From NCBI RefSeq assembly GCF_009696275.1, contig NZ_VUMI01000028.1:1-64000 (forward strand): a DNA stretch of 64,000 bases, read 5' to 3'. Shown one piece after another: positions 18,706 to 28,171 of this stretch. Made by a program: the position numbers and the translations under genes. Each line of letters begins with the position of its first letter. The stretch's first letter is position 1. Below the pieces are notes generated by a model. The model had not been told where the DNA came from. It made no database searches and saw only the letters and a list, made by a program, of their open reading frames with translations. The DNA is from Eisenbergiella porci (GTDB taxonomy: Bacteria > Bacillota > Clostridia > Lachnospirales > Lachnospiraceae).

Positions 18706-18823
18706 TGCATCAACCTGGTTTCCAAGTCTATCATAGCACCTTGTCCCTGCTCCAGGTCAAGAGCCAGTGCACACAGCTTATAAAAAATGCATGGTACAGT
18801 AGCTATTTACGCACGAAATATGC

Positions 18824-18863
18824 TTGACAGAAAGTGGCCCTGCGCATATAATGAACATTGTTC
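18824..18863 (+). promoter_or_regulatory. tetR promoter with overlapping operator palindrome
   Basis: A near-consensus sigma-A promoter: TTGACA (18824-18829), 17-base spacer, TATAAT (18847-18852). The palindrome GAACATTGTTC (18853-18863) starts at the next base, over the expected transcription start. The same palindrome, GAACATCGTTC, occurs upstream of the next gene (19566). This points to autorepression by the TetR protein. Confidence 0.75.
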
Positions 18864-18939
18864 GGTTGCGAATTTTTCTTTCAAACTAACGATTGATGCA
18901 CTATCGCAGCCATGTCTGCGATATAAAAGAGGTATAAGC

Positions 18940-19500
18940 ATGAATAAAAATGTCACTTCCAGGCAGGAGCTGATTGACGCTGCCATGGAAATTGCACGCA
19001 CGGAAGGCGTCCATAAAGTGAACATCCGCAACATAGCCCAAAAATGCTCCATTTCAGTGGGTGTCCTGTATAATTATATCCCGACAAAAACGGATTTGAT
19101 TTTTGCTGTGGTGGAAGGCTTCTGGACGGATGTTCTGCGCACCCTTACCGGTATGGAACCAAAAACAGCCGGATTTACCGACTTTGTAGCTTCCTTATAT
19201 GAAATAATGAATGCCCATCTCAATGATTTTGAACGTGACTGGCTTGCCCAACTGGAAACCATGGATCCGGAAGATAAGAAAAGAGGCCGCAGGCTGGAGG
19301 AACAGTGCTTCCAGGTACTCAGAAACCTTCTCCGGGATGCCCTTGACAGAGATCCGTCTGTTTCCCCGGATATCTGGAACGCGGACTATACGAAGGAACA
19401 GTTTGTGGAATTTGTTTTCCATCATTTGATGTCCCTGCTGCGCTCCGGCGCTGATAACTGCAGCTTTTTTACCAAAACCCTACAGCGGATTCTGTACTAA
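18940..19500 (+). CDS. TetR/AcrR-family transcriptional repressor
   Basis: A 186-residue regulator. The N-terminal 50 residues form the TetR helix-turn-helix (LIDAAMEIARTEGVHKVNIR, then SVGVLYNYIPTKTDLIFAVV); the rest is the helical ligand domain. The start at 18940 is chosen over the longer ORF because AGAGG lies 7 bases upstream and the family begins about 10 residues before the first helix; the upstream codons overlie the promoter. The operator palindrome over its own promoter and upstream of the truncated gene at 19595 indicates a small regulon. Confidence 0.9.
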   Translation: MNKNVTSRQELIDAAMEIARTEGVHKVNIRNIAQKCSISVGVLYNYIPTKTDLIFAVVEGFWTDVLRTLTGMEPKTAGFTDFVASLYEIMNAHLNDFERDWLAQLETMDPEDKKRGRRLEEQCFQVLRNLLRDALDRDPSVSPDIWNADYTKEQFVEFVFHHLMSLLRSGADNCSFFTKTLQRILY

Positions 19501-19526
19501 AAAACCGGCAGCGGAATTTGCACTCA

Positions 19527-19576
19527 TTGCGCCATCCGCCGCCGGGATATATTTACGCTCAATATGAACATCGTTC
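19527..19576 (+). promoter_or_regulatory. Candidate TetR-controlled promoter and operator
   Basis: TTGCGC (19527-19532), 17-base spacer and TATTTA (19550-19555) form a weak promoter. GAACATCGTTC (19566-19576) is the same 5-1-5 palindrome found at the tetR promoter with one centre change. It is followed by AAGGAGG and the ATG of a truncated gene at 19595. Confidence 0.55.
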
Positions 19577-19594
19577 ACAACAAGGAGGTTCCCC

Positions 19595-19738
19595 ATGAAA
19601 GTATCAAAGAAAACTCTGCTTCTTATTGCAGGCACGGTATGGCTGATCGCCGGAATTAATATTCTGCGCTTAACTGCCGGTCAGTTGCAGATATTTTCCT
19701 CTTTCTGCATCCTGAACTGTACAGGCGTAACCCCGTAA
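19595..19738 (+). pseudogene. 5' stump of a TetR-controlled membrane protein gene
   Basis: The ORF begins MKVSKKTLLLIAGTVWLIAG with a hydrophobic helix typical of the first membrane segment of a small membrane protein, and has a strong AAGGAGG site. At about 19678 the protein-like sequence stops making sense and the frame runs on antisense to the 3' end of leuA, ending at 19736-19738 after 47 residues. The leuA stop codon is at 19681-19683, so the break sits exactly at the end of leuA. I read this as a gene truncated by deletion or rearrangement. Alternatives are an assembly join or a genuine single-helix peptide. Confidence 0.55.
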
Positions 19739-21690
19739 GACTTTTTAAAAAGCCGGTTAAAATGCTCCACGCTTTCATACCCTACGTCTGCGGCAATGGA
19801 TTCCACGGTCTGGCCCGATTCCTTCAAAAGGGCCCTGGCCTTGCGCATCCTGGCTTCCCTGACCACATCCTGGAAATTCATGCCTGTTCTGCTTTTGATA
19901 TATTTTGAAATATAGGGCCTTGAAAGGTTAAAATTCTCAGCCAGATTCTCCAGCGTCACCTCCGAATAATGCCCATTGATATATTTTATAATGTCCACGA
20001 TTCTTTCCTCCCTGCCTTCCCGAAGATTTTCATTTTCCGCCAGCTTATTGCCCGCCGATACCAGCGCCGCAACGGAGCTTTTGATGATATCCTCATCGAT
20101 TCCCACGCCCCAGTACTCCTTCCCTTTGCAGGTAATTCCCACATAGGCCGCCGCCTTGGAGGAGGAGCCCCTGGAAATCGCGTGCTCTTCATAAACCGTC
20201 AGCTCATAGCTGATTCCAAAATACATCTTAATGGCGTTACTGACCGCATCCAGCCGCCCGTTACCGGTAGTTTCAATCACTCTTTTTTCTTTTCCCTGTT
20301 CAATGGTCACCTGCGCCGTAATCCCGTTCTCCTGCCGGAAATGGCATTCAGGGATATGAAAAATGCTTCTTGGCAAAATATAATTTTCTTCAAAAATCTG
20401 ATAAATATCCGCCGGTGCCAGCTCCTGGTGCCTTCTGTCGGAAACGCCCTTGACCAGATATCCCACCTCTTCCTTCATGCCGTTCGGAAGGGAAATCCCA
20501 TAATTCTGCTTCAGTATAAAAGCAATCCCTCCCTTACCCGACTGACTGTTAATCCGGATAACATCGGATTCATACTCCCTGCCCACGTCCCTGGGATCTA
20601 TCGGCAGGTAAGGCACCGTCCACCGGCTGCCGCTCTTGCCTTCCTTCCACCAGGCCATGCCCTTGGAAATCGCGTCCTGATGGGAGCCAGAAAATGCCGT
20701 AAATACCAGGTCGCCGGCATAAGGCGTTCTTTCATTTACCTTCATTCCCGTCAAAAGCTCATAGGTCTCCCGGATTTTCATAATATTTCCAAAATCCAGC
20801 CCCGGTTCCACGCCATGGCAGACCATATTCATGGCCACCGTAACAAGATCCACGTTCCCGGTCCGCTCTCCGTTCCCGAATAAGGTGCCCTCCACTCTGT
20901 CCGCGCCGGCCAGGATTCCGAATTCTGCGTCGCTGATACCGCAGCCCCTGTCGTTATGAGGATGTACGCTGAGCACAACCCCATCCCTGTATTTCAGATT
21001 TTTATGGATATATTCCACCTGACAGGCAAATACATGCGGCATGGCAACCTGAACCGTGGTAGGTATGTTGATAACGGCCTTATGCTCCTTATCCGGCTTC
21101 CACACATCCAGCACCGCATTGCATACCTCCACCGCGTAATCCACTTCTGTCCCGGGAAAGCTCTCCGGGCTGTATTCAAAGGTAAAGTTCCCTTCTGTTT
21201 CTTCCGCCAGCGTCTTAAGCAGCTTCGCGCCGTCCACTGCCAGCTTTTTCACCTCTTCCCTGCTCTTTCCAAACACCTGCTCCCGCTGTGCCACAGAGGT
21301 GGAATTATAAAGGTGGACGATGGCATGGGGCGCGCCCTTCACGGCTTCAAAAGTCTTTCTGATAATATGCTCCCTCGCCTGGGTAAGCACCTGAATCGTC
21401 ACATCCTCCGGAATCATATTTCTTTCGATTAGCGCCCTGATAAACGCATATTCCGTATCCGAGGCCGCCGGGAATCCCACCTCGATTTCCTTAAAGCCGA
21501 TTTCCACCAGCATCCTGAAAAATTCCAGCTTTTCTTCCAGTCCCATCGGCTCAATGAGCGCCTGGTTCCCGTCTCTGAGGTCCACGCTGCACCAAATCGG
21601 CGCTTTTTCAATTGTATTCTTTTTCACCCAGTCATAAGTAACCTCGGGCGGTATAAAATAAGCTCTGCCATACTTTTCTGCTGCTTTCAT
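19681..21690 (-). CDS. leuA: 2-isopropylmalate synthase fused to an AraC-type DNA-binding domain
   Basis: A 669-residue protein. Residues 1 to about 560 are a complete LeuA of the long (yeast/actinobacterial-type) class: [13 protein letters not shown] for the metal and substrate site, the HPHNDRGCG motif, [13 protein letters not shown], and a C-terminal regulatory domain ending [20 protein letters not shown]. It makes 2-isopropylmalate from acetyl-CoA and 2-oxoisovalerate. Directly after this, residues about 567-665 form an AraC/XylS double helix-turn-helix ([19 protein letters not shown]; then [20 protein letters not shown] and YGVTPVQFR). There is no stop or frameshift between them. A T-box leader precedes the gene. 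Other leu genes are not adjacent. The fusion is the unusual part. Confidence 0.92.
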   Translation of the reverse strand: MKAAEKYGRAYFIPPEVTYDWVKKNTIEKAPIWCSVDLRDGNQALIEPMGLEEKLEFFRMLVEIGFKEIEVGFPAASDTEYAFIRALIERNMIPEDVTIQVLTQAREHIIRKTFEAVKGAPHAIVHLYNSTSVAQREQVFGKSREEVKKLAVDGAKLLKTLAEETEGNFTFEYSPESFPGTEVDYAVEVCNAVLDVWKPDKEHKAVINIPTTVQVAMPHVFACQVEYIHKNLKYRDGVVLSVHPHNDRGCGISDAEFGILAGADRVEGTLFGNGERTGNVDLVTVAMNMVCHGVEPGLDFGNIMKIRETYELLTGMKVNERTPYAGDLVFTAFSGSHQDAISKGMAWWKEGKSGSRWTVPYLPIDPRDVGREYESDVIRINSQSGKGGIAFILKQNYGISLPNGMKEEVGYLVKGVSDRRHQELAPADIYQIFEENYILPRSIFHIPECHFRQENGITAQVTIEQGKEKRVIETTGNGRLDAVSNAIKMYFGISYELTVYEEHAISRGSSSKAAAYVGITCKGKEYWGVGIDEDIIKSSVAALVSAGNKLAENENLREGREERIVDIIKYINGHYSEVTLENLAENFNLSRPYISKYIKSRTGMNFQDVVREARMRKARALLKESGQTVESIAADVGYESVEHFNRLFKKSYGVTPVQFRMQKEENICN

Positions 21691-21813
21691 TCCTTTTCCT
21701 CCTTACCGGTTCCGGATTTCCGGCTGCGTCTGCAGAAGGCTTTTTCCAGGATGCTTTTAATCAAAAGCCCTGCCAGAAGTGCGCCTTACTGCCGGCCATC
21801 TGTTTTACGGGAC

Positions 21814-22120
21814 AAAAAAAGTCTCTATAAAAATGACTTCCCGAAAATCCGGTCATTCTTATAGAGACGTAAATTCACCTTTACGCGGTACCACTCTATT
21901 TCATGCTGCTTACGCACCATGCACTCAACGGCACTAACATGCCTTTCCCCTTTCTACGGCGGGTATTCCGTCTGCACCTACACAGCCCCTGAGGGTCTTC
22001 AGTCAGCTGCTCCAAGGTCAGTTCACAATCCGCTTCTGACTGTCTCGCACCACCCGGCAGTTCTCTGTTTTCCAGCTTCTGGCTACTACTCCTCTTCTCA
22101 GCATTTGTTTCATATTCAGT
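21814..22120 (-). ncRNA. T-box leader of leuA
   Basis: On the minus strand the leader carries a stem I region with the CAGAGAACTGCCGG and GGTGGTGCGAGACAG apical elements, a candidate specifier CTG (Leu, 22021-22019) in GTGAACTGACCTTGGAGC, the T-box core AGAGTGGTACCGCG (about 21896-21883), and a terminator hairpin GTCTCTATAA / TTATAGAGAC type followed by seven T at 21820-21814. Uncharged leucyl-tRNA should pair with the specifier and the T-box and allow readthrough into leuA, 124 bp downstream. The T-box class is certain; the specifier assignment is moderate. Confidence 0.9.
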
Positions 22121-22127
22121 TTTGTAA

Positions 22128-22156
22128 ATAGTAACACAGATTAAAAAATCCTACAA
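22128..22156 (-). promoter_or_regulatory. Candidate promoter of the T-box leader
   Basis: On the minus strand TTGTAG (22156-22151) and TACTAT (22133-22128) are separated by 17 bases, just upstream of stem I. Confidence 0.45.
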
Positions 22157-22395
22157 GGTATAATTTTAATCAATATTATTGATTTATTTTAACATTTATA
22201 TCTGACAGGGGAGTACAGCAGCAGTTCCTTCCCTTCTATTAACTGGTGAGAAGACAGTTTTTACCCTCATTTTTACTAAAGCCTTCGGGAAAGCGGCCAC
22301 ATCCATCCTGTGAAACTAAATTTCCAGGCCAAAGCCCACGGCTTCCGCCATACAAGCGCATTCACGCCTCCGTTTAAAGCATTGCCCGCAGTATA
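22157..22395. other. Intergenic stretch without a recognised gene
   Basis: The region between the leuA leader promoter and the terminators after tpiA shows no ORF with protein-like sequence, no RNA gene signature and no repeat matched elsewhere in the window. Confidence 0.5.
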
Positions 22396-22472
22396 AAAAA
22401 TCCGCATCCCCTTTTTTCCAAGGCAGATGCGGATTTTTATACCGGAAAGAATTTCATGGAGTTCTTTCCGGT
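22396..22472 (-). terminator. Double hairpin terminating the gap-pgk-tpiA operon
   Basis: ACCGGAAAGAA (22441-22451) pairs with TTCTTTCCGGT (22462-22472), and AAAAATCCGCATC (22396-22408) pairs with GATGCGGATTTTT (22426-22438). Both lie directly downstream of tpiA on the minus strand; the second has a T-tract on either strand. Confidence 0.75.
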
Positions 22473-22499
22473 TAATACTTTACTTTCCCATAACTGAAA

Positions 22500-23249
22500 C
22501 TATTTCCAGTTAACGATCTTTCCGAAGTCAGGCTTCAGAGCTGCTCCGCCTACCAGGCCGCCGTCAATATCAGGCTGAACGAACAGTTCCGGAGCGGTAG
22601 CTGCGTTTACAGATCCGCCGTACTGGATGCGGATAGCTTCTGCAGTTGCTTCGTCATAGATTTCACCGATGCATACACGGATTGCGGCACAAACCTCCTG
22701 CGCCTGCTCTGTGGTTGCAGTCTTGCCGGTTCCGATTGCCCAGATAGGCTCGTAAGCGATAACGGCTGTCTTAGCCTGCTCCGCTGTTACGCCCAGGAAT
22801 GCAATCTTAATCTGCTGACGAATCCAGTCGATAGTAATTCCCTGCTCTCTCTGAGTAAGGGACTCGCCGCAGCAGATAATAGGAGTAATGCCATGCTCAA
22901 AAGCTTTGAGAACCTTCTTATTAACGGTCTCATTCGTTTCTGCAAAATACTCTCTTCTTTCAGAATGTCCAATGATAACGTATTTAACGCCAACATCAGT
23001 AAGCATATCAGGAGCGATTTCTCCGGTGTAAGCACCTTTCTCCTCATAATACATATTTTCAGCACCGATTTCGATGTTGCTTCCCTTAGCAGCTTCAATA
23101 GCGGGGATGATATCAATTGCAGGCACACAGAATACTACGTCAGCATCTTCTGTTGCTACAAGAGGCTTTAAGGTATTGATTAATTCAACAGCCTGGCTGG
23201 GAGTCATGTTCATCTTCCAGTTTCCGGCGATGATTTTCTTTCTTGCCAT
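22500..23249 (-). CDS. tpiA: Triosephosphate isomerase
   Basis: A 249-residue TIM with the family landmarks: N-terminal GNWKMN with Lys12, catalytic His in [10 protein letters not shown], catalytic Glu in [15 protein letters not shown] (flexible loop 6), and YGGSVNAAT and GGLVGGAAL phosphate-binding loops. It interconverts dihydroxyacetone phosphate and glyceraldehyde-3-phosphate. It is last in a gap-pgk-tpiA operon, 82 bp after pgk, with a hairpin between them. Confidence 0.98.
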   Translation of the reverse strand: MARKKIIAGNWKMNMTPSQAVELINTLKPLVATEDADVVFCVPAIDIIPAIEAAKGSNIEIGAENMYYEEKGAYTGEIAPDMLTDVGVKYVIIGHSERREYFAETNETVNKKVLKAFEHGITPIICCGESLTQREQGITIDWIRQQIKIAFLGVTAEQAKTAVIAYEPIWAIGTGKTATTEQAQEVCAAIRVCIGEIYDEATAEAIRIQYGGSVNAATAPELFVQPDIDGGLVGGAALKPDFGKIVNWK

Positions 23250-23289
23250 GATTATGGTCTCCTTAATATAAAAGTGAATTTTATCGTTT

Positions 23290-23320
23290 GCGGGAGGCAG
23301 CTCGCAGGCTGTCTCCCCGC
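23290..23320 (-). other. Intercistronic hairpin between pgk and tpiA
   Basis: GCGGGAGGCAG (23290-23300) pairs with CTGTCTCCCCGC (23309-23320), a GC-rich stem without a following T-tract. It may be a processing or stability element that sets unequal expression within the glycolytic operon. Confidence 0.5.
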
Positions 23321-23331
23321 GTCAAATAATA

Positions 23332-24540
23332 TTATTTGTCATTTGCCGCTGCTACTCCGGGAAGCTCTTTGCCTTCCAGGAATTCCAGGGAAGCGCCGCC
23401 GCCGGTGGAGATGTGGCTCATCTTGTCACCGAAGCCAAGCTGGTTAACAGCCGCTGCGGAATCGCCGCCGCCGATGATGGTGGTTGCATCAGTTTCAGCC
23501 AGAGCCTTTGCAACTGCAATGGTTCCTTTTGCAAGAACAGGGTTCTCAAATACGCCCATAGGCCCGTTCCAAACAACGGTCTTGGCGGACTTAACAGCGT
23601 CTGCATAAGCCTCTGCCGTCTTGGGTCCGATATCCAGTCCCATCATGTCGGCAGGGATTGCATCTGCAGCATAAACCTCAACTTCGATTTCTGCATCGAT
23701 CGGGCTGGGGAAGGACTTTGCAACAACAGCATCTTCGGGAAGAAGCAGCTTCTTGCCAAGCTTCTCAGCCTTTTCCATCATTTCCTTGCAGTATTCAACT
23801 TTTTCATCATCCACTAAGGATGCGCCGATTTCATATCCTTTTGCTTTCAGGAAGGTAAATGCCATACCGCCGCCGATGATCAGGGTATCGCATTTTTCAA
23901 GCAGATTAGAGATAACATTCAGCTTATCTGCAACCTTTGCGCCGCCAAGAATAGCAACGAAAGGTCTTACGGGATTCTCTACGGCATTTCCAAGGAAGTC
24001 GATTTCCTTCTGCATCAGATAACCAACAACTGCGGTATCAACCAGCTGTGCCACACCAACATTGGAGCAGTGTGCTCTGTGAGCGGTACCGAAAGCGTCG
24101 TTTACAAAAACGTCGCACAGGGAAGCCAGCTCTTTGGAGAAAGCTTCGCCGTTCTTGGTTTCTTCTGCTCTGTAACGGGTATTCTCAAGAAGGATAACGT
24201 CTCCGTCCTTCATAGCTTCTACTGCTGCTTTTGCATTAGGTCCTACCACTTCAGGATCTGCTGCAAATTTTACTTCCTGGCCAAGCAGCTCGGAAAGACG
24301 TGCTGCAACAGGTGCCAGAGACAACTCCGGCTTGGGTTCTCCCTTAGGCTTTCCAAGATGAGAGCAAAGGATAACCTTTCCTCCGTCTGCGATCAGCTTT
24401 TTGATAGTGGGAAGCGCCGCAACCAGACGGTTTTCATCTGTGATTTTGCCTTCCTTCAGCGGTACGTTGAAGTCGCATCTGCAAAGGACGCGTTTTCCTT
24501 TTACGTTGATATCATCAACGGATTTCTTATTCAATGACAT
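23332..24540 (-). CDS. pgk: Phosphoglycerate kinase
   Basis: A 402-residue kinase of standard length. Seen are the substrate-binding RCDFNVPL segment, SHLGKPKG, the [11 protein letters not shown] motif, the hinge region [11 protein letters not shown], and the C-terminal nucleotide site with WNGPMGVFE and [13 protein letters not shown]. It transfers phosphate from 1,3-bisphosphoglycerate to ADP. It sits between gap and tpiA. Confidence 0.98.
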   Translation of the reverse strand: MSLNKKSVDDINVKGKRVLCRCDFNVPLKEGKITDENRLVAALPTIKKLIADGGKVILCSHLGKPKGEPKPELSLAPVAARLSELLGQEVKFAADPEVVGPNAKAAVEAMKDGDVILLENTRYRAEETKNGEAFSKELASLCDVFVNDAFGTAHRAHCSNVGVAQLVDTAVVGYLMQKEIDFLGNAVENPVRPFVAILGGAKVADKLNVISNLLEKCDTLIIGGGMAFTFLKAKGYEIGASLVDDEKVEYCKEMMEKAEKLGKKLLLPEDAVVAKSFPSPIDAEIEVEVYAADAIPADMMGLDIGPKTAEAYADAVKSAKTVVWNGPMGVFENPVLAKGTIAVAKALAETDATTIIGGGDSAAAVNQLGFGDKMSHISTGGGASLEFLEGKELPGVAAANDK

Positions 24541-24568
24541 GGTAAAAACCTCCTTAAAAATGAAAGAA

Positions 24569-24596
24569 GGATCCGGCCCTCATCAGACCGGACCCT
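24569..24596 (-). other. Intercistronic hairpin between gap and pgk
   Basis: GGATCCGG and CCGGACCC (24569-24596) form an imperfect stem in the 91-bp gap. With no clean T-tract it is more likely an RNA processing or stabilising structure than a terminator. Confidence 0.4.
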
Positions 24597-24631
24597 TTAT
24601 GAGCCTATGCCTTTACACCAGCTGGATTAAA

Positions 24632-25651
24632 TTATGCTTCCAGCAGCTTGCCAAAGTGTTTGATTGTACGAACCATCTGGCTTGTGTAAGAATTCTCATT
24701 GTCGTACCAGGAAACAACCTGTACTTCAGATGTATTCTCGTCAATAGGAAGAACCATGGTCTGAGTAGCATCAAACAGGGAACCATATCTCATACCGATG
24801 ATATCGCTGGATACGATTTCGTCTGTATTGTAACCGAAGGATTCGTTTGCAGCAGCCTTCATAGCATCGTTGATAGCTTCTTTTGTAGGCTGTCCTTTAA
24901 CTACTGCTGTCAGGATTGTGGTAGATCCTGTAGGGGTAGGAACACGCTGAGCGGAACCGATCAGCTTGCCGTTCAGTTCAGGGATTACCAGGCCGATAGC
25001 CTTAGCAGCACCTGTGCTGTTGGGAACGATATTCACTGCTGCTGCACGGCTTCTTCTCTTGTCACCCTTTCTCTGAGGACCATCCAGAGTCATCTGATCG
25101 CCTGTGTAAGCGTGGATTGTGCACATAATACCGCTCTGGATCGGGAAAGCGTCGTTAAGAGCTTTAGCCATGGGAGCCAGGCAGTTTGTTGTGCAGGAAG
25201 CAGCGGAGATGATGTGATCATCTTTGCTCAGGGTTTCATGGTTTACATTGTAAACGATGGTAGGAAGATCGCTTCCGGCAGGTGCGGAAATGATAACGTG
25301 CTTAGCGCCGGCATCGATATGAGCCTGTGCTTTTGCTTTGGAGGTGTAGAATCCGGTACATTCCAGAACTACGTCTACTCCGATTTCTCCCCAAGGAAGC
25401 TCTGCAGCGTTAGCTTTTGCATAAATCTTGATTTCTTTTCCATCAACAGTGATGGAATCTTCGCCGAAAGATACCTTGTCTGCCAGAGCGTATCTGCCCT
25501 GTGTTGAATCATATTTCAGTAAGTGAGCCAGCATCTCGGGAGATGTTAAATCATTGATTGCTACGATTTCAAATCCTTCTGCTCCGAACATCTGTCTGAA
25601 AGCAAGACGTCCAATACGGCCAAAACCATTAATTGCTACTTTTACTGCCAT
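24632..25651 (-). CDS. gap: Glyceraldehyde-3-phosphate dehydrogenase
   Basis: A 339-residue type I GAPDH. The NAD-binding start is [16 protein letters not shown], the catalytic cysteine lies in [17 protein letters not shown], and the C-terminus contains [15 protein letters not shown]. The N-terminal fingerprint followed by Asp33 (INDLTSPEM) suggests NAD preference and a glycolytic role. AGGAGGAATT precedes the ATG. First gene of the gap-pgk-tpiA operon. Confidence 0.98.
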   Translation of the reverse strand: MAVKVAINGFGRIGRLAFRQMFGAEGFEIVAINDLTSPEMLAHLLKYDSTQGRYALADKVSFGEDSITVDGKEIKIYAKANAAELPWGEIGVDVVLECTGFYTSKAKAQAHIDAGAKHVIISAPAGSDLPTIVYNVNHETLSKDDHIISAASCTTNCLAPMAKALNDAFPIQSGIMCTIHAYTGDQMTLDGPQRKGDKRRSRAAAVNIVPNSTGAAKAIGLVIPELNGKLIGSAQRVPTPTGSTTILTAVVKGQPTKEAINDAMKAAANESFGYNTDEIVSSDIIGMRYGSLFDATQTMVLPIDENTSEVQVVSWYDNENSYTSQMVRTIKHFGKLLEA

Positions 25652-25798
25652 TTTTAATTCCTCCTAAAAATGTTTTTTTATATTCTTTTATCAAGCACAG
25701 CAAATGGACCCACGTCCAGCGTAAGTCCTCACCTTGGACATTGCGGATTGGCATCCGGGCCTGTCCCAAAAGCTTGACAAAATTTTATCAGCACAATC

Positions 25799-25827
25799 AT
25801 TTTACCTAATCTGCATAAAAATATCAA
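25799..25827 (-). promoter_or_regulatory. Promoter of the gap operon with structured leader
   Basis: On the minus strand TTGATA (25827-25822), 17-base spacer, TAAAAT (25804-25799). About 140 bases of leader follow, with self-complementary segments (for example GTCCA / TGGAC and GGACGTGGGTCC around 25700-25740) that could fold. No known riboswitch consensus was recognised. Confidence 0.65.
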
Positions 25828-26054
25828 GACGTAATTAAAAAATTATTGGAAATCGCCCATTATTTTACAAAAAGTTTATAATTGGAGGGCTGGGGCTATC
25901 GTAAAAATAAAAGGAAAGGGGTGGTTTGGAAATAGTTTGAGGAGGGTAATTTTCTTTGCGTTTTTTTGGGGGATAGGATATACTTTTTAGAAGGATTTCA
26001 CTTTTTATATATAATAGTGGATTGTTTAATAATGATAAGAAAGGCGGTTTTTGT

Positions 26055-26873
26055 ATGGCGATTCGGGCGGATTTTCATTTGCATTCTTCTTTTTCGGGGG
26101 ATTCTAAGGCTCCTATGGTGGAGATGGTTGAGAGAGGGATTGCGATGGGGCTTCGGCAGATGTGTTTTACGGAGCATATGGATTTTGATTTCCCGGTTTC
26201 GGAGGGGATTCCGAAGGGGTTTTTTGAGGTGAATACGGATGCTTATCTGTATGAGCTGCTGCGGTGCAGGGCGGTTTATGGGGACAGGATTAAGCTTTGC
26301 TTTGGGGTGGAGCTGGGGCTGCAGGCGTATCTGGCCGAGGTGCAGGAAGGGTATGTGAATTCTTTTCCTTTTGATTTTATTATCGGGTCTTCGCATTTGT
26401 GTAATGGGAAGGATCCGTATGATGCGGGGTTCTTTGCGGGGAGAAGTGAGGAGGCGGCTTACAGGGAGTACTTCGAATCCATAATTGACAATCTTGAGGT
26501 GTTTCATAATTTTGATATTTATGGGCATCTGGATTATGTGGTGCGGTATGGTCCGGATCAGGATAAGTTTTATACGTATGAAAAGTATCGGGATTTGTTT
26601 GAGAGGATGCTGGAGCTGCTGTTGGAGAATGGGATTGGCGTGGAAGTCAATACCGGGGGAATCGGTTATGGGCTGAAGGAGCTTCATCCTTGTCGGGAGG
26701 TGCTGAAGCGTTATCATGATCTGGGCGGGGAAATTGTGACGGTCGGGTCGGATGCTCACAGGCCTGCGGATATTTGCAGGGAGTTTAAGAGGGCTGAGGA
26801 TTTTCTCAGGGACTGTGGTTTTTCTTATTATACGGTGTTTGATAGGCGTACTGCTTCTTTTATAAAGCTGTAG
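26055..26873 (+). CDS. PHP-domain phosphatase, histidinol-phosphatase (HisK/HisJ-type)
   Basis: A 272-residue PHP protein. Metal ligands are visible in DFHLHSSFSGD (about residue 6-16), FTEHMD, FGVELG, GSSHLCNG, YGHLDYVVRYG, and the final GSDAHRPADI. The family hydrolyses histidinol phosphate or related phosphate esters. The ATG at 26055 is chosen because AAAGGCGG lies 8 bases upstream; the longer ORF adds non-family residues. It stands alone, not beside other his genes, so the in vivo substrate is uncertain. The coding strand is rich in GGG and T, unlike its neighbours. Confidence 0.88.
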   Translation: MAIRADFHLHSSFSGDSKAPMVEMVERGIAMGLRQMCFTEHMDFDFPVSEGIPKGFFEVNTDAYLYELLRCRAVYGDRIKLCFGVELGLQAYLAEVQEGYVNSFPFDFIIGSSHLCNGKDPYDAGFFAGRSEEAAYREYFESIIDNLEVFHNFDIYGHLDYVVRYGPDQDKFYTYEKYRDLFERMLELLLENGIGVEVNTGGIGYGLKELHPCREVLKRYHDLGGEIVTVGSDAHRPADICREFKRAEDFLRDCGFSYYTVFDRRTASFIKL

Positions 26874-26876
26874 GCT

Positions 26877-26993
26877 GTCTTTTTCCGGCTCCTTATACGG
26901 TTTTGCAGGAGGGCTCCTAAGGCGGTCTTTTCCGGGGAGTTTTCTCCGGGGAACTTTTTTCGGGGAGGCTTCCTTTGGAGCCGGACAGACAGT
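26877..26993. other. Long-range inverted repeat after the PHP gene
   Basis: TCCGGCTCC near 26884-26892 is the complement of GGAGCCGGA near 26977-26985, with CTGTC and GACAG extending it outward. The loop contains the direct repeat TCCGGGGAG and CTCCGGGGA. It could be a terminator for the phosphatase gene but has no strong T-tract. Confidence 0.4.
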
Positions 26994-27015
26994 GGTAATT
27001 TCCCAGAAGAGGCGG

Positions 27016-27540
27016 TTACATGCCGCAGAGGACGATGACTCGTTCCGGTGTTGTCTGTGCGGGTATGCTTCTGGTGGTCTGGCTGTATTGTACGGCCAGG
27101 GTATGGTTTCCCGGGTTTCCCATGAAGGTCTGGTTATTTGAGGTAACTACCTGGGTGGTGGGAGCCAGGTTGAGCTTGAGGCTCTGGTCGCTGCTCATGA
27201 GGAGGTTGTTGAAGTATCCCACGAATACATTCTGGCCTTCCTGGCGGGGCGCAATGACCGCCGCTTCATATTGGGGCGGGTAAATCGCAGGGACTGCTGT
27301 GTCGCCGCTGTAGAAAACGGTAACGGGCATGCTTTCATAAAGGGTGGTATAGTCTACCACGAAGGTAGATGCGTTCATTAAAAAATTTACGGTATTTCCC
27401 GCTTCATTTTCTACGGTCACCATCTGGGTGCATCCGTCATATCGTCCCATCATTCCCGGTGCAATTTCCAGGTGGGTGACGACGCCTTCAAATACCATGT
27501 AGACAGGTCTCTGTCTCATTCTGTACGAATTAAAATCCAT
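27016..27540 (-). CDS. Conserved hypothetical beta-rich protein
   Basis: A 174-residue protein without signal peptide or membrane helix. Sequence is mostly beta-strand: VYMVFEGVVTHLEIAPG, a QMVTVENEAGNTVNFLM strand pair, and an Asn/Gln/Thr-rich C-terminus. The ATG at 27540 is preferred to an upstream TTG; the ribosome-binding site (AAAGGA) is poorly spaced for either. No family recognised and no operon partner. Confidence 0.65.
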   Translation of the reverse strand: MDFNSYRMRQRPVYMVFEGVVTHLEIAPGMMGRYDGCTQMVTVENEAGNTVNFLMNASTFVVDYTTLYESMPVTVFYSGDTAVPAIYPPQYEAAVIAPRQEGQNVFVGYFNNLLMSSDQSLKLNLAPTTQVVTSNNQTFMGNPGNHTLAVQYSQTTRSIPAQTTPERVIVLCGM

Positions 27541-27676
27541 ATCCAATTTTCTGTTTTCCTTTATGGCCTTTTTCTTATATTTATGCGGTAAAGGGAAAGA
27601 AGTGCCTGTAGCATCCCATTTCCGGCCAAAACCGCCCTATCGGGCAGGGCGTCTGCTGCCGGGACAGGGAAGTTTG

Positions 27677-28171
27677 CTACATTCGCTTAAAATATTTCCA
27701 GAAATCTATGGTTTCCTGTAAATCCGCTTCATTTTCAAAGAGTGAAAATTCTTTTCCCACTTCGATTGCAAAATCCACGTAGGCATTGGCCCGGGAGGTT
27801 ATGATATGGTTATCCCTCGTTATGTCGGCATCCTCCGAGTGGATTGATTTCACATCCTGTAAGATGCCCGCCGCATCCAACACATCGACGCCGGCGCAAA
27901 TACCTGCAATTACTTTTCCGCCTTTTTTAATGTTTTTAAGCAGTTCATAGACCATCTCATTTTTAATGCCTGAAACATCGCCGCCCGGAATAATGATGCT
28001 TCTTATTTCACCGGCATTTATATCCGGCAGCTTTGCGTTTACATTTATGGAGTATCCTTCCATTGAGGTAATCCGTCTGCCGTCAATGGAGCAGAAGACA
28101 ACCTCCGAGCCGGTGAATTTCAAAAAATAATTCAGGATTACTATTTCATAAATACAGGCTAATGCCTTCAT
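27677..28171 (-). CDS. DJ-1/PfpI family protein
   Basis: A 164-residue class I glutamine amidotransferase-like protein. The nucleophile elbow is GKVIAGICAGVDVLDAAG with the catalytic Cys, and IIIPGGDVSGI contains the glycine-rich loop. Family members act as glyoxalases, chaperones or amidase-like enzymes; the precise one cannot be told. The start overlaps the stop of the gene upstream by an ATGA, so the two are translationally coupled. Confidence 0.85.
   Translation of the reverse strand: MKALACIYEIVILNYFLKFTGSEVVFCSIDGRRITSMEGYSINVNAKLPDINAGEIRSIIIPGGDVSGIKNEMVYELLKNIKKGGKVIAGICAGVDVLDAAGILQDVKSIHSEDADITRDNHIITSRANAYVDFAIEVGKEFSLFENEADLQETIDFWKYFKRM

Noticed and set aside
25998-26759. 253-residue minus-strand ORF opposite the PHP phosphatase
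   Set aside because: It is antisense to a gene with clear catalytic motifs, and its His/Ile/Pro/Arg-rich translation is what the GGG-rich coding strand gives in reverse.
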